Positions 1 to 13,058 of a stretch of DNA of 64,000 nt are shown piece after piece. The notes under the pieces were generated by a model. That model saw only the letters and a list, made by a program, of their open reading frames with translations. It made no database searches and was not told the DNA's origin. This DNA comes from Nissolia schottii (Eukaryota > Streptophyta > Magnoliopsida > Fabales > Fabaceae). Both the position numbers and the translations under genes were made by a program. The stretch's first letter is position 1. The number at the start of each line of letters is the position of its first letter. The stretch is from assembly GCA_003254905.1 (NCBI GenBank), contig QANU01095819.1, forward strand, positions 996,376 to 1,060,375. The letters run 5' to 3'.

Positions 1-290
1 GGTGGGGGCTCGAGAAAGAGATGAGAGGTTGGGATAGGGTGGGGGTACACGGGTAAAGGGGGCTATTTGCATTTTTTTTAATTTTAAATAAAAACCGGGT
101 CGGGTCGGGTGGGAATCCAGGTATGGGTCAAGGGTTGAGTTTTTGGGTTATGCCACGTGGCATCCCACATGGCATGCCGCGTCAGCGTCATAAGCGTCCA
201 CGTCAGTGCAGTCAACTCCCATCCAGCTCTAGGGACTAAAACCAAACTTTTAAATTTTACAGGGACTAAAAAACTGCTAAATCATGTTCA
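1..290. repeat. Fragment of a GC-rich foldback-type element
   Basis: The block contains ccacgtggcatcccacatgg at about 152-171, GTCAGCG-type motifs and the closing motif agggactaaaaccaaac. The same vocabulary recurs in the complete Mutator-type foldback element at 44702-45184, so this is read as the right half of a related element whose left half lies outside the window. No gene is visible here. Confidence 0.5.
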
Positions 291-424
291 GATTAATAAA
301 AAAATATCAAAATTATTTAAAATTATTAAATATGTGATTAAAATTATTTAAAATAAATATAAAACAAAAAAATTATTTAATGTTGGTTTTACCCTTTTAT
401 ACGCACAAAAAATTTATTTAAATA

Positions 425-695
425 AAATTTAGTTTTTAGCCCTAATAAAAGTTTGTTTTTAGTCCCTGTAAAATTTTAAAGTTTGGTTTTAATCCCTTTG
501 TCTAGCTTGGGTTAACGGCGCTGACGTGGCACGACCACATCAGCGCTGTTAACGGCCACGTCAGCGTCGTTAACCCCAACCAGACATAGGGACTAAAAAC
601 AAACTTTAAAATTTTACAGCGACTAAAAATTTTACACAGAGACTAAAAACAAACTTTGAAATTTTACAGGGGGCTAAAAACTTAATTAAACCTAA
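425..695. repeat. Short foldback (inverted-repeat) element
   Basis: The left part reads tttttagtccctgtaaaatt with a gttaacggcgctgacgtggc core. The right part reads the complement (gccacgtcagcg, then agggactaaaaac, then attttacagg). The two halves form an imperfect inverted repeat around position 540. It belongs to the same repeat group as 44702-45184. A clean target duplication was not identified. Confidence 0.55.
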
Positions 696-1003
696 AATTA
701 AATAACAATATTTCATTAAACATACTTTTATACTCTGTTTGTTTTGTCTTACCCTTTTCGATTTGGGCCACTAAGTGAATGGTAGTGGCATATCATATAT
801 GGCTTGACTGAGAGTGAGAAATTGGGCCGTAAACGTCTTTGTTTTCAATGGGCCAAAAAAGTTTGGGCTCACAGATTGGGCTGTATACTCTGTTACAAAA
901 ATATGAAAATGATTATTTGGGTTAAAGAAAATGAACACTTAACACGAATTAATTATTATGGACGCAGCAAAGCATGATTGCTTTGCTTGTATTGAAATTC
1001 TGA

Positions 1004-4000
1004 ATGAGAATCGGAGTGAAGAAGAAGACCAACAACGGTAACACTGGAGCTTCAGCTTCAGCTTCGAAACTGTTGTCAATGGCGAAGAAACGAAGCTCAA
1101 AAGCCACCCTTTTGTTGGTCTTCATCTCTTTCACTGCCTTCTACGCCTTCCTTCCCGTTTTGGCTCCTCTCCCTTCTCACCATCATTCCCATCACAACAA
1201 CAAAGTAACCTCCTTTACTCTCTTTAATTTTCCTACAAATGGTTGTTTTGAACCTTTTATTTTGCTATCAGGTTAATAGAAAGTTCGAGATTGGCAGCGA
1301 TAAGTTCTGGAAAGATGGTCAACCTTTTCAGATCATTGGTGGTGACTTGCATTATTTTCGAGTGCATCCTGAGGTATGGATGCATCTTAATTGCTCAAAT
1401 CTCATACTCTTAGTTTAATCTTTAATGAGAGGTTAAGAATTTTTTATACTGTAATTTGTTGATTGAAAAACCAACAACGGCATACAACAGTAGGTGAAGA
1501 GAAAAAGGGCAGCAATTGAAAAAGAAGCCAATATGTTTTTTGAAGCGGTAGCTGTTTATTTTGTTCAAATCAATATGCTGTTTTATGGTGATATCACTTG
1601 TCTTCTAGTTTGCAGTACTGGGAAGATAGGCTGTTAAAAGCCAAGGCATTGGGCTTGAACACAATTCAAACTTATGTTCCCTGGAATCTGCATGAACCGA
1701 ATCCCGGACAGCTTGTTTTTGAGGGTTTCGCAAACATTGAATCATTCCTCAAACTTTGTCACAAGCTTGGTCTTCTTGTGATGCTTCGGCCTGGACCATA
1801 CATATGTGGAGGTTAGCTGTAAATTGTAGACCTAATCACTTAATCTACCTGTCAACTTCGAGTTGTCTAGGTTGCTAAAACATAATTTTGCTGATTTTCA
1901 TGTATGCCTCAATAGTGGATAATGTAGTTTTTGGTATGTCTGCTTTTAATTTTGCACATTTTTTGTAGCAAGAAAGCAGGATTACAAAGTCCTTCTCTCT
2001 CTCTCTCTCTCTCTCTTTCTTTTTTTTTCAATCTATTTAACTCCCCCTACCCTAAATTGCCATCTGCACTGGTGTTGATTTTTTGTTGAATATGATGATC
2101 AAGATGATGACAGTTACTGTTTATTTATTTCAGAGTGGGATTGGGGTGGCTTCCCGGCTTGGTTCTATTCCATGAACCCAACCCCCAAACCGAGATCATT
2201 TGATCCTACTTTTCTTCAACTGGTATGCTTTCCTTAAAATATTATCTGATAGTATGAATTGCCCAGCAACCAACTTATTTGTATTCACAAATCTTATGGA
2301 TGGAAATGTATCTTTATGTTCTGTTTATGTGCTTTTCCCTTTCATGTTAAGTACTTTATGAAACACACCTCTATGTGCCTTTTATGTTTTACAATTCCTC
2401 CATATTTTTCATTCTGTTTAAACATTAAAGTATTATTTTTTTTTTCCACTCTACAACATTTAAGTATACATCTTCCATCAAAGTATTGGGGCTAAAGCTT
2501 AGGTTTATGTGAAAATGGGGTTGCTTTATGATGCAGCACATATGCTACCTACCAAAGGCTTGGGTGGGAGTCAAACCCAGGAATTGAGTCAGATTGCTGA
2601 ACCCATTTCGCGCTGACTGAATTCTATTGGGGATTCTTTATAATGCTTTTGCAATCACAAGCTACGCATAACTAAACCATCTATTAGTAATGTTCCAAAA
2701 AGGAAAAATTGAACTTTATTTATGGCTTTGTGGTAACAATGTCTTACAGTGGTTTACAAGCAGTAGGTTTAATGGACCCTTATAATTATTGAGTGGATAA
2801 TATTTGGGATAGAAAATTGAGTTGATTACATTCTGTGAACAATTCTAGTGTGTGTATCTGACATTTTTGGTTTCCATTAAAAACATCTTTATACTTTTGA
2901 GCTTTTGTTGTATGTCTTTGTGCTTATTTGTTATTCTTGTTGAAGTTTAGACTTATTATAGTTTTCCATTTAAGGTTGAAAGATGGTGGGGTAACCTGCT
3001 TCCGAAATTAGCTCCTCTCCTATATGACAATGGAGGTCCTATAATAATGGTTCAGGTATGTTGTTTTGTGGTAGACAGAATTCTTGATTGTATTTACGTG
3101 AAATCCATTCTTATACAGGATGTTTATGAAATAAAAAAATAAATGAAATTATGGTCTGACTTTTAAAAACAGAAAGTCTATGTATTTCATAAATGTGAAG
3201 ATATTCCGTTATGAATTCTGGAATACTGCAATTTCTTGTTTACTACAGGACTTGAAGTTACCACAATTGAAGATTTATGACATTCTTCTCATTTGAATTT
3301 TAACTGCTTACCTTATGAAAGAAAAATTGGATTGACTTCTATGGCATTGTTTGGCACAGATTGAAAACGAGTATGGTTCATATGGAGATGACAAAGCATA
3401 TCTCCATCATCTGGTCACCCTGGCTAGAGGTCATCTCGGGCATGATGTTATTTTGTAAGAGGTTTTATATTTTTGAACCATATCCCTTCACTGTTCACAA
3501 ATTGAAGTGTCCTTGTGTAATACAATATGTTATAGAAGATGGTGATACAAAATTGAATTCCTACTATGTTAACTGTGCAAGTACAACAACAAAGGAAAAA
3601 ATGGAAAATGTAGTTTTGCCGGAGGAAGATCTCCTTTGTCTATTCCTTTCCTTACATTCACTGTTCACAGATACACTACAGATGGAGGGTCTAGGGAAAA
3701 TCTTGGGAAAGGAACTATTCGTGGGGACACCGTCTATTCAGGTTAAATTCCAATATTATAAATGATGTTGCTTATAAGATTTGTTTATATCTATCTTCCT
3801 ATCCTTTTCCTTCTCTTCCTCCTTTGTCATTAAACATATATTATTCACATCAGTATATCCCACTCACATTGCTTGGCCATATTTGATCGTAAAACCTAAT
3901 CCATCTTCTCCTTCTGTAGCTGTTGACTTCACTACTGGTGATAATCCTTGGCCTATATTCAAGTTACAAAAGGAGTTCAATGCCCCTGGAAAATCACCGC

Positions 4001-6498
4001 CATTGTCAGCGTAAGTGTGTTGTTAAGGAAATGGAATATTGTTTTTTGTTTATCGTATGGTTAATACTTGAAGTGCTTGTCATATCAGGGAATTTTACAC
4101 TGGGTGGCTTACGCACTGGGGAGAGAAAATTGCCAAGACTGATGCTGATTTTACAGCAGCTTCCCTGGAAAAGATTTTGCAAAAAAATGGTTCTGCAGTC
4201 CTCTATGTATGTCTCAACTTCCAGCGTTGTACAGTTTTTGACAATTGCATTTTGAATAATCCGTTTGGCTTGGGTATTCTAATTTTCAGATGGTACATGG
4301 TGGTACAAACTTTGGATTTTATAATGGAGCAAATACCGGTGTTGATGATGCTGACTACAAGCCTGATCTCACTTCATATGATTATGTTAGCAATCTTTTG
4401 ACCCATATGTTGCATCTTACATTGTGAATTGTGGTATGAAAATTACGAACTGGTGTTACTGGACTGATTAACTCTTGTCCAGGATGCGCCAATTAGGGAA
4501 GCTGGTGATGTTGACAACTCTAAATATAATGGTACTGATGTTGTGTTTTCCTCTCATTTTGATGCTATCAATACTGTTCTTTTGTGTTTTTTGACTGTGA
4601 TATTTGAAGCAAGATTTTAAGTTTGTGCTTGTTTGTGTATATGTTTCAGCTATTCGGAAGGTTATAGCACAATACAGCTCAGTGCCTCTTCCATCTGTTC
4701 CCTCTAATACTGAAAAGAGAGGATACGGACCAATTCACTTGCAGAGAAAAACTTTCTTATTTGATATGTTTAATTTCACCAGTTCCACCAATGTGTTTGA
4801 ATCTGAAATTCCAATGTCAATGGAGTCTGTGGGCCAGGTAAGTGATTTCTGTTCATTATATGCAACATTCCTAAAAGATATGTCATCTAAGCTTAATGTC
4901 TTTTGTGTTCTTCAGATGTTTGGGTTCTTATTGTATGTCACTGAATACAATGCAAATAGAGGTGGAGGAACTTTGTTCATACAAAAGGTGCTATTTGTAT
5001 TCTTCTCATTGTTTTGTTTTCTGGCTATTTTCCTCAGATACCATCATCTTATTTCTCTTATGAATGTGCAGTTGCATGACAGGGCTCAAGTATTTATATC
5101 ATGTCCTACTGAAGAAAATGGTGCAAGGCCAACTTATGTTGGTACCATGGAAAGATGGTCAAATGACAAACTCAGCCTTCCTAATGCTGAATGCCATTCT
5201 AACACCAACCTGTTTATTCTGGTCTGTACCTACTCTATGTATGTCTTTTCATGTATTTTTGTACAGGAAAAAATACTTGCAGTTTTGAGTTGAGTTGAGC
5301 CGAATCAACACATTATTTGGTTGAATGGTTCTTTGAAGTTGGCATTGTTCATTATTAACTGAACTCCTTAATTGGTTAACTATGATTACAAAAGCTGGGC
5401 ATTTGTATAGATTAAGATAAGATGGCGACAGACAAACTTTTGAAAGGTTTCCTTGAGCTTTTTTGCATTTTATAAGATTATAGTTGAATGATTTCTTCCC
5501 TCTTTTTGTAGGTTGAAAACATGGGTCGTGTAAACTACGGGCCTTTCATCTTTGATAGGAAGGTAAAGATTATCTGAACACGATGACGCTACTATAAAAA
5601 TTCAACTGTAATCGGCTGATCTTTGTCACAACTCTTACAGGGAATTCTGTCCTCTGTTTATCTCGACGGAAAAATAGTACATGGGTGGAAGATGCTCCCT
5701 ATTCCTTTGCACAACCTGAATCAAGTGCCAACTCACAATGCCCTCATGCAGGCAGCATATTCTGCTCTCTACCAAAGATCAGCGCCTCAAAAAAGGTTGA
5801 TATATAAGTCTGGTATGTCCTGCTTTTTTCTATCACCGCTCTTTGTATAAGATGCAATTGCATCATTTGATCTATGCAGCCGACATCACTAAGTGAGAAA
5901 AGACTTAGTTGTTATTGTTATTGCATCTCTGACCAATTCTTTTCTTTTTGTTTTCTAATGTTCCAGAGAATATTTCTAAAGAGCCTGCATTCTATTCTGG
6001 CCGTTTCTCAATTGATAAATCAAGTGAGGTCAAGGATACATATATATCATTCAACAATTGGGGCAAAGGCATTGCGTTTGTTAATGACTTTAATCTAGGA
6101 AGATATTGGCCGGTAAAATTTTCCCTCTTGAATGAACTGTGTTTGTGATTATGTTGCTTGATTTGAACTATGATCTGTGTGTGTTTGGCTTTCCTTTCAA
6201 GTATTGATTATGGTTCTTTAATAGTTGAGAGGACCACAGTGCAACCTCTACGTTCCTGCTCCAGTCCTTAAGCAAGGAGATAATCTCTTGGTATGACTTC
6301 GCAGTGCCTATCTATCTTGTGTCATGATCGGTTAACATTGAAAATGACAACTTGATTCATGGTGCAATTGTGATTGCACTTGTCAATGTGCAGGTTATAC
6401 TCGAGTTAGAATCTCCGGACCCCGAACTCGTTCTTCATAGTGTTGATGAGCCAGACTTCACATGCGGTTCTAGTGACATGAACGTTCATCAACTTTAA
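1004..6498 (+). CDS. BGAL17: Beta-galactosidase, GH35 family, BGAL17-like (19 exons, complete)
   Basis: Glycoside hydrolase family 35 enzyme, expected to release terminal beta-galactose from cell-wall or glycoprotein glycans. Exons read: 1004-1204, 1272-1373, 1616-1811, 2134-2222, 2975-3055, 3360-3454, 3671-3741, 3920-4010, 4089-4206, 4290-4385, 4483-4531, 4650-4837, 4916-4987, 5072-5221, 5512-5562, 5641-5812, 5967-6112, 6225-6290, 6394-6498. All phases join and give 712 residues. The N-terminus has a basic stretch then a hydrophobic segment (about 34-56) that could be a signal anchor; Met26 is an alternative start. GH35 landmarks: [25 protein letters not shown], acid/base Glu227 in IENEYG, nucleophile Glu310 in EFYTGW, then [15 protein letters not shown]-terminal sandwich-like domain (about 608-712) includes GRYWPLRGPQ. 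The BGAL17 assignment rests on recognition of this GLB1-like plant subgroup. Splice junctions were chosen by reading frame and GT/AG. Confidence 0.95.
1997..2030. repeat. (CT)n microsatellite in a BGAL17 intron
   Basis: A run of CT dinucleotides followed by a T-rich tract lies in the intron between exons 3 and 4. It has no visible effect on the splice sites. Confidence 0.8.
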
Positions 6499-7759
6499 AT
6501 TTTAATAATATCATGTATTAGAGTTCCTTTTTTTTTTTTTAAAAAAAAAGGATTAGTTGATCAAGACCAGTCCAAATTGATTTGGGACATTAATGACTAG
6601 TTTTGTCATTGCAAGTGGTTTGGCCCGAGAAGAATGTTAAATGTAAGAGTGTTGTGTGTGTTTCAAACTTAAATCAATCTTAATGTCATGTCTTTTGGTT
6701 GAGGTTAACATCAAATACTAATTAAACCCAAGAAGCAATTTGTGGCTCTTCTTGTGTTTTCTTTTGGAGTATTGGAGTATGAGTGATATTGGTGATGATG
6801 GAAATGCGGGTGTAGGTGGTGATGGGAAAGAGAGTGGTGGTGGTGGGCTGAAGGTGGTCGTCATCGTCATGGTGGACTCAAGGTCAAGGTGGAGGAAGCA
6901 ACGGTTGTAAGGGTGCAGGGGCTAAATAATCCTTGGCCTTTTTTTTGCCAAGTTGGTCTTGGATTTTTTTTTTGGGCAAGATTAGTCTCTAACCATAAAA
7001 AGATGTTTTGAGACTGATTAGGGGAGAGAAGAGAGAAAACATCATTATTAACAAACGCGTCAGCAATTGTTAGGATTTTGGTGAAGGGATGAAATGTATC
7101 ACTTTTGTAAGTTGAAGGAGTAAATAAGATGAGTGGTAAAATTCACAGATCAAATAGGGTATTAATCCTAACAAAAGAAAGATATTAGTAAAATCAAAAT
7201 AATTAAAATATTAATTGTAAACAAAGAAATTGATAAGTGTAATGAATTTACATCTTTTGAAAGGAGAGGAAGATATGTTTTAGGAGATAGAGATGCATTT
7301 TGAATAGTTAATGTTATAATTTTATTTTTTTTTAAAATAGATAGTTGTTTGTGTTTTTTTTAAAAAAATTCAAAATTATAAGAGTAACAAATATAATTCT
7401 AGATATATTCTATTGTAAACAGAAAATTATTAAATTCAAAACTTAAAGAAGTGGAGGCAGGTACTACAAACTTGGAATTTTCTTAACAAAGTAGGTGCCA
7501 GCCAGATAGATTCCCCATAAACAAGCTAGATTCACAAACCTCATTCCACGATCCAAAAATAACGACGTTGCAACCGAATCCGTTACCACAAAGATCGGTC
7601 CCTCAGTCCTATGCCAACATTAGATTCCTTAAGAATGCATTTATTTCTCCAACAAATAAGGCAGAGAAAATAAGGGAGGCCCAACCCATCAAAAACTGCA
7701 ATTGCATAGCCGCCGGATCAGCTACTTCTTCCATTAATTATTAATTAATCCCATGAAGC
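6499..7759. other. Intergenic, no gene seen
   Basis: It contains the BGAL17 3' region, a poly-T/poly-A foldback at about 6529-6551, a GGTGGT-rich patch at 6800-6900, and AT-rich DNA leading to the LBD start. No open frame here has gene-like composition. Confidence 0.6.
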
Positions 7760-8482
7760 ATGAACAGCAGCGCCTCAAGGAGCGGCAACACCCAGGCTTG
7801 TGCTGCTTGTAAGTTTCAAAGAAGGAAGTGCGGTCCAAATTGCATTCTCGCCCCCTATTTCCCTCCCGATCGACAAAAACAATTTCTAAACGCTCATAAA
7901 TTATTTGGGGTTGGCAAGATCAACAACATGATCAAGTGCCTCTCCCCTAGTGAGAGGAAGATTGCCATGGAAACCATTATTTTCCAAGCTGAGATGCGCG
8001 CCTACGACCCTGTTGGGGGTTGTCACATGTTAGTTGAACAGCTCGAGGCTCAGATTGAGTATAGCAAGGCCGAACTTCAGTTTGTTCTTCAACATCTCGC
8101 CGTCTTCAGAGCCCAGGCTCAACAACATGCCTACCAAGCTACTACATCTTATCCGAACGTCAATTTGAATGAATCTCATCCTTGGTCTTTGTACAACCCG
8201 GATAATGTTGTGGAAGACAATAACATGGCTCATTATCAATATCCTCAACAGTTTCAACCTAATCAAATTGAAGCTCTTAACATGAATGGCAATGGCATGT
8301 CAATGCAGGAAGACCTTAGCACATGGATCATGCATAATCCCATGCCATTGTCACCATTGCCGGCCAACAATGAAGATGACTCTGCTATTAGAGTTGAAAA
8401 TGGCGACTATGTTTATGATCAAAAGCCCAAGCTTGACCTTCGGATGAATGAAATGAATTTGGATACCAGTCATTATAGCTAA
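7760..8482 (+). CDS. LOB-domain (LBD/ASL) transcription factor, single exon
   Basis: Plant-specific nuclear DNA-binding protein, 240 residues. The LOB domain occupies about 12-112. The zinc-finger-like C block is Cys14-x2-Cys17-x6-Cys24-x3-Cys28, followed by ILAPYFPPDRQKQF, a GAS block with HKLFGVGKINNMIK, the DPVGGC signature at 83-88, and a helical Leu-rich stretch from about 91 that only loosely fits the class I leucine-zipper spacing. The tail is rich in Asn, Met and Gln, as in many LBD activators. Of known members it looks closest to the LBD22/LBD27 group, but subgroup assignment is uncertain. The start is the ATG at 7760, which gives the usual short N-terminal lead. An upstream ATG at 7753 in another frame opens a 19-codon frame overlapping this start. 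Confidence 0.93.
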   Translation: MNSSASRSGNTQACAACKFQRRKCGPNCILAPYFPPDRQKQFLNAHKLFGVGKINNMIKCLSPSERKIAMETIIFQAEMRAYDPVGGCHMLVEQLEAQIEYSKAELQFVLQHLAVFRAQAQQHAYQATTSYPNVNLNESHPWSLYNPDNVVEDNNMAHYQYPQQFQPNQIEALNMNGNGMSMQEDLSTWIMHNPMPLSPLPANNEDDSAIRVENGDYVYDQKPKLDLRMNEMNLDTSHYS

Positions 8483-10250
8483 GGATAGGTTTGTATATAT
8501 TTAACACGGTACTTTTCTTTTATATTATTGTTAGTTAGTCAGTGCCCTAAAGTATTGAATGATAAGGATTAAGAGAGAAAACAAAAGTTTTGATTTAAAA
8601 AAAAAGAATTTTAAACTTTTAATGCATTGAATGCATTAATACCAATTAAAACTTTTCTTTCATAATTTCTTAGCTAGTCCCCTTGTTGCATCGATTAACT
8701 AAAACCCCCTAATTTTTTAGGATTTTGCTAACCAATACTTCTAGAACATTAGTTAAGAAAGTTAAAATGATAAATTTTGATCTTTTAAAGCATTTAATAT
8801 CATTGAAAACATACAAATTATATTTTTTTATATAAAATTATCATTTTTGCTTTATTAAGAAGTGCTTTAAGGTCACTTGTTAGTAATTTTTTTTTATAGT
8901 TATGAGAATGAATAATAATTAGAATGAATATTCTCAATTTAATTAATGCATTACACAATTTAATGAATTAGATGCATAAAAATTTGGAAATGCCTTTCTC
9001 TTGAGTGATAAATTGATTTAGAGTATCAACTTTGATCCTTTTATACTCCATTTGAGACTACACAAAAATAACGTGAACATCACAAACAAAAGTTAAGATA
9101 ATGCATAATATAGATTATGATTACTCGTAAGTCCTGTTTTTTCCTTGATTCATCTTACCATTTTCTAACGGGGTATATTATTTTTTGCAGTGAAAATCAA
9201 ATTTGGTTAGGATAGCCGATAGACAATGCATTAATAAAGGCGTAGGCTTACCGCATCCAACAAACTCGAGGCCGTGATCTGAAAGGTGCAGCAACTTACT
9301 CTCACAAATAACACTAGCAAAGATTTAGCAACTTAGCATAGATTAGATGGCTTCACATAATTTTTGTAATCATTAGGGTTTTCGTTTTTATTTTTAATTT
9401 TGCAGCGATGACAATTATTAGCCATCAATCATTGTTTGTTTGTTTTAACAGGAGCTTTTGGTCTAATAAAGATAGAGAGATACGTTGTTTGCACCTTCAA
9501 AGTAGTCTATTCTAGGCGATGTTTTGTATCACTGAAGCGGTAGACACAGAATAAGAAAGAAAAGAGAGGAAAGAGATGGTAGAAAAGAGAAAAAATGTTA
9601 ATACTCGCAAGAGTACATGACATATTGCTTGGATGTGAATCCCACAAGTTTTTGTGAGTGTGTTAGACAATGAATCTAAAGAGTGAGTAATAACACAACT
9701 TGGAGAAAAAAGCAATTGAGAGTCTCGTCCTTTTCTGAAGGGGAAATCTTGCTATGTTCCTAGAGCAAATTTTTTTTTTTCTTTTATTTTATTTTATTCA
9801 CCATTTGACAATTCAGTTTTAGGGGTCATTAATACTTCTTACTTTCACAACACTTTTAATGAAGTTCATTAATTGTTAAATGATGAATGGAACGGGGCAA
9901 GTGAAAAGTCTTGCTCAATAAGCACCTAAATTCTTGTAAACAAGTGTTAACCATGTCTATAAGTTGAAATATTATTACTCTTAAATTTCTTCCCCAAGTT
10001 CTAATCTCCATCTCATTTTTTTTTTCCTTGTGTGTTGGATGTCTATCAAGTGATACAAAAATCATTTCTCATATGGGAGACTTAGTAACTTAGTACACAA
10101 GAATTACAACAAAAACTACATGACCTAGAGAATTATATACCGGAATGAAAAAAGGGGAAAACAAAACAATACATCAGGTAGGTATGGAGACTTAGCACAT
10201 ATTCTCATCAGCTAGAACCTGTGTAGATGTTAACTGATTGAGACTTTGAA
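8483..10250. other. Intergenic, no gene seen
   Basis: AT-rich DNA with homopolymer runs. Short open frames on the minus strand (for example 9512-9715 and 9856-10065) have no recognisable domain and no gene-like composition. Confidence 0.6.
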
Positions 10251-12121
10251 TCAGATGATTTCAGAACTGTTGACTACACCACCGCTGCCGCCGGAAGAAA
10301 GCTGATCATCATCAAGCTTTAAGGTCTCCAGCTGCAAGTTCTTCTTCCTCTCATTTTCCAATTCACCTCTCAGCCTTGAAATCTCCTGCGCCATGATCAT
10401 CTGCTCCTCAAAAACACTATCAGCCACTTGAGCATTCTCTTCCTGATGATGATGATCTCCTCCTCGTATAATGTTCATCAAAAGCTTGACTTGCCCCAGC
10501 TCCTGTTCCAAGCTCCCCTTCAGCACATTCAGAGTAGCCAACATCCCATCCCTGTTCGCGTTCAGAAAACCTCCCCCTACACCCTTGAAGCTCTCAGCAA
10601 CATCCACATGATCATCACCACCACCACTAGTAGGGTTTGGCTTGCTCGTTGTTATTCCTAATCCAGCAGCAACATCACCACCACCATGATGCTCTTCTGA
10701 TGACTCACCACCCATATTCTCTCGGATAACCATTAACGCTTCCTCCTCCGTTGACTGATGATGATGGTGATGATCACTTGGGAACACCGGTTCAAGTTCC
10801 AGCCCATCTTCATTGAAGTTCCAACCGCTAATCCTTCTCTGCTTCAAGTTCTCCTTCAACATCTCACCATCCAACTCATCATCATCATCATCATTCGCCG
10901 TTGCATGCATCATAACCTTGCCAATTTCTTTGTACCTCTTCTCAACACTCAGCAACCCTTGCAGCACATTCTTCACCAAGAACTCCGACCCCTTGCAGTT
11001 CCTAAAGAAGGGATGCTTCAGTAGCTTCTCAGCATTAGGCCTCTTGCCTGGATCAGGATCCAGGCAAGAAGCCACCATGTCCTTGAACGCCTTGGAGAAT
11101 TTCTTCCTCCCGTTCCCTTCCCTATAATCAAAATCTGAAAACCGAAACCGCTTTGTGATCTTGAGCACCATGGACTTGGAAGGAGGGAGGTGGGACAATG
11201 GAGGCCTCCCGTGTGCGAGCTCTAAGGCAGTTATCCCGAATGACCAGATGTCTGCCTTGAAGCCGTAGCCGACGTGAGAGTGAATCACCTCCGGAGCCAT
11301 CCAGTACGGCGTTCCCGCCAAGCCCTGATGTAAGTATAGATAAGTAAATGTATCTATTTGGTTAAGTTAGTTATTATAGTTGGCAATTAGCCAGCTGTAA
11401 TTTTCCGTTAAAAGTTAGTTTCTAGAAGTTTCTATTTCTGTTAGTAGCTTGTATGTAATCCTCAATTGATGAAATGGAGATAAGAATTCTCTTTTTGCTC
11501 AAACACAAACTGTGATACCTGAAGCATGAGGGAAGAAGAAGATGACGAAGAAGAAGTGTTCATGATGGACTCATAGATGGAGGCGGAGACGCCGAAGTCC
11601 GCGAGCTTCACGGAGCCGTTGGAGTCCACGAGGATGTTTCCGGCCTTGATGTCTCTGTGGAGGTGGCCCTGGCTGTGGAGGTAGGAAAGGGCGTTGAGGG
11701 TTTCCCTGAGGATGACGACTATGGAGGGCTCAGGGAGGCCTGAGGGGAAGGAGTGGGAGATGATGGACTGGAGTGATCCGCCGGCCATGAAGGGCATGAC
11801 GACCCAGAGGCGGCGGTCGACCGTGAAGGAGCAGTGGGCGTTGAGGATGTTTGGGTGGGAGAGGAGGGAGAGGGTCTTGGCCTCGCGGCGGACGTCATCG
11901 AAGTCCGGGCGGGAGCCGTCGAGGTCGATGGACTTGATGGCCACCAGGGAGGAGTTGATGGGAATGCAGATGGCCTTGTAGACGACAGCGCTGACACCGG
12001 CGCCGATCTCGTCGAGGAGCTTGTAGGAGTTTGGGTCCAGTGGGTACTGAACCCTTTTGTTTCTGGGTGATATTTCTTCTGATGATGATGAATATGATGA
12101 CCATGAATCTTTGGTTGCCAT
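10251..12121 (-). CDS. BLUS1: BLUS1-like Ser/Thr protein kinase (STE20/GCK type), two exons
   Basis: Exon 1 is 12121-11519 and exon 2 is 11324-10251, giving 558 residues. Kinase domain about 33-309: glycine loop [13 protein letters not shown], Lys63 in VAIK, catalytic loop [13 protein letters not shown] with Asp157, DFG at 175-177, a Ser-rich activation segment, then [10 protein letters not shown]. In Arabidopsis, BLUS1 is a phototropin substrate in guard cells that links blue light to proton-pump activation and stomatal opening. Its regulatory serine lies in a C-terminal RRISGW motif, which is present here with Ser367 as the candidate. The C-terminal region has an acidic run, a His run, Gly-rich linkers and a final coiled-coil-like segment; at 558 residues it is longer than my recollection of the Arabidopsis protein (about 490). 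The single intron lies inside the activation segment. Broken partial copies occur at 27118-28061 and 29366-29815. Confidence 0.93.
11325..11518. other. BLUS1 intron with LTR-like sequence
   Basis: The 194-bp intron reads, on the plus strand, like the tail of a short LTR retrotransposon: repeated TTAGTTA motifs, then gtaatcctcaattgatgaaa, then agataagaattctc. A 5-bp direct repeat CCTGA flanks it, but much of that repeat is also expected from the splice consensus CAG|G on both sides. Most of it is retained in the broken copy at 28062-28211. Confidence 0.35.
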
Positions 12122-13058
12122 GAACGTGGATGGGGTTTGGAACTTGGAAGATGTGTGTGGAGATGATGGATAAGTGAATGAGTGGTGGTGTTAGAGATTA
12201 ATAAGTGATGCATGGCGATGGGATGGGATGGATGGAGGAATTATTAATTGAGAAGAAAGTGTTTTGGGGGGTTTAAGCGGTTTTCTTGTGAGGGTTGGAG
12301 CAAAATCAAAAAGTATGGTAATGTAAAAGCCAGCGGTGATTTATGTGTGTGGCTGTGGAACCGTGCATGTGAATCCCAAAATTGCTGTGTAGCCATGCAT
12401 TCCTTTCTTTTTGTAGAGAGATATTATAGTTTTTTTTCTTCTTATAGGAATTGCCAAACCAACTTATGTTGAGAAGCCGATGCTACTTTGTAAATGGAAA
12501 TCCCTTTTTAATGCTTACATTCATCATTTAAATTAAACATGGAAGCTCTTTTGCATATCATGCAAAAGTTTTCGGTTTTTGGTTCAATATCCTGCAATAA
12601 GTTGAATCGATCACATTATAATGAATAAGTTGTTATAAATAAGAAGGAATTTATCAATTTTCAGAGTCATGCCAACTATAGCTGGCAGATCAAATAAGCT
12701 TTTGATTGTGTCAGTACTGCTGCCACTAATTGCTGATACAAAAGGGATTTGGAAAGCAGACGATTAGACGATCACAACTTGAACTAACAAATCTTTCGCA
12801 AGTTTATGTGAATATAGTGGTAACATTTTACCAAAAAAAAAGGAAAAAGCTGCCCAAAATGCAGAAAATTGATAACCACTAGCAAAGACATTTTGTAACG
12901 AAAGGAGAATTACCTGTAACCAGATGCAGGGTGTCACTAAGATGCCCATAGATTGCATTTAAATCAAGCGCTGAAAAGGGGTATACAGTATACAGAACAC
13001 CACTTTTTTTCTTGAGAGCATTTATATTTGTTTTAGGAAAATATTAATATCTTGCCTC
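12122..13058. other. Intergenic between BLUS1 and the PPR 3' half
   Basis: Contains the BLUS1 upstream region. The stretch of about 12323-12632 is duplicated at about 28212-28529. No further gene is visible. Confidence 0.6.

Noticed and set aside
11694-12213. Plus- and minus-strand alternative frames over BLUS1 exon 1
   Set aside because: Frame shadows of the kinase; compositionally biased and without homology.
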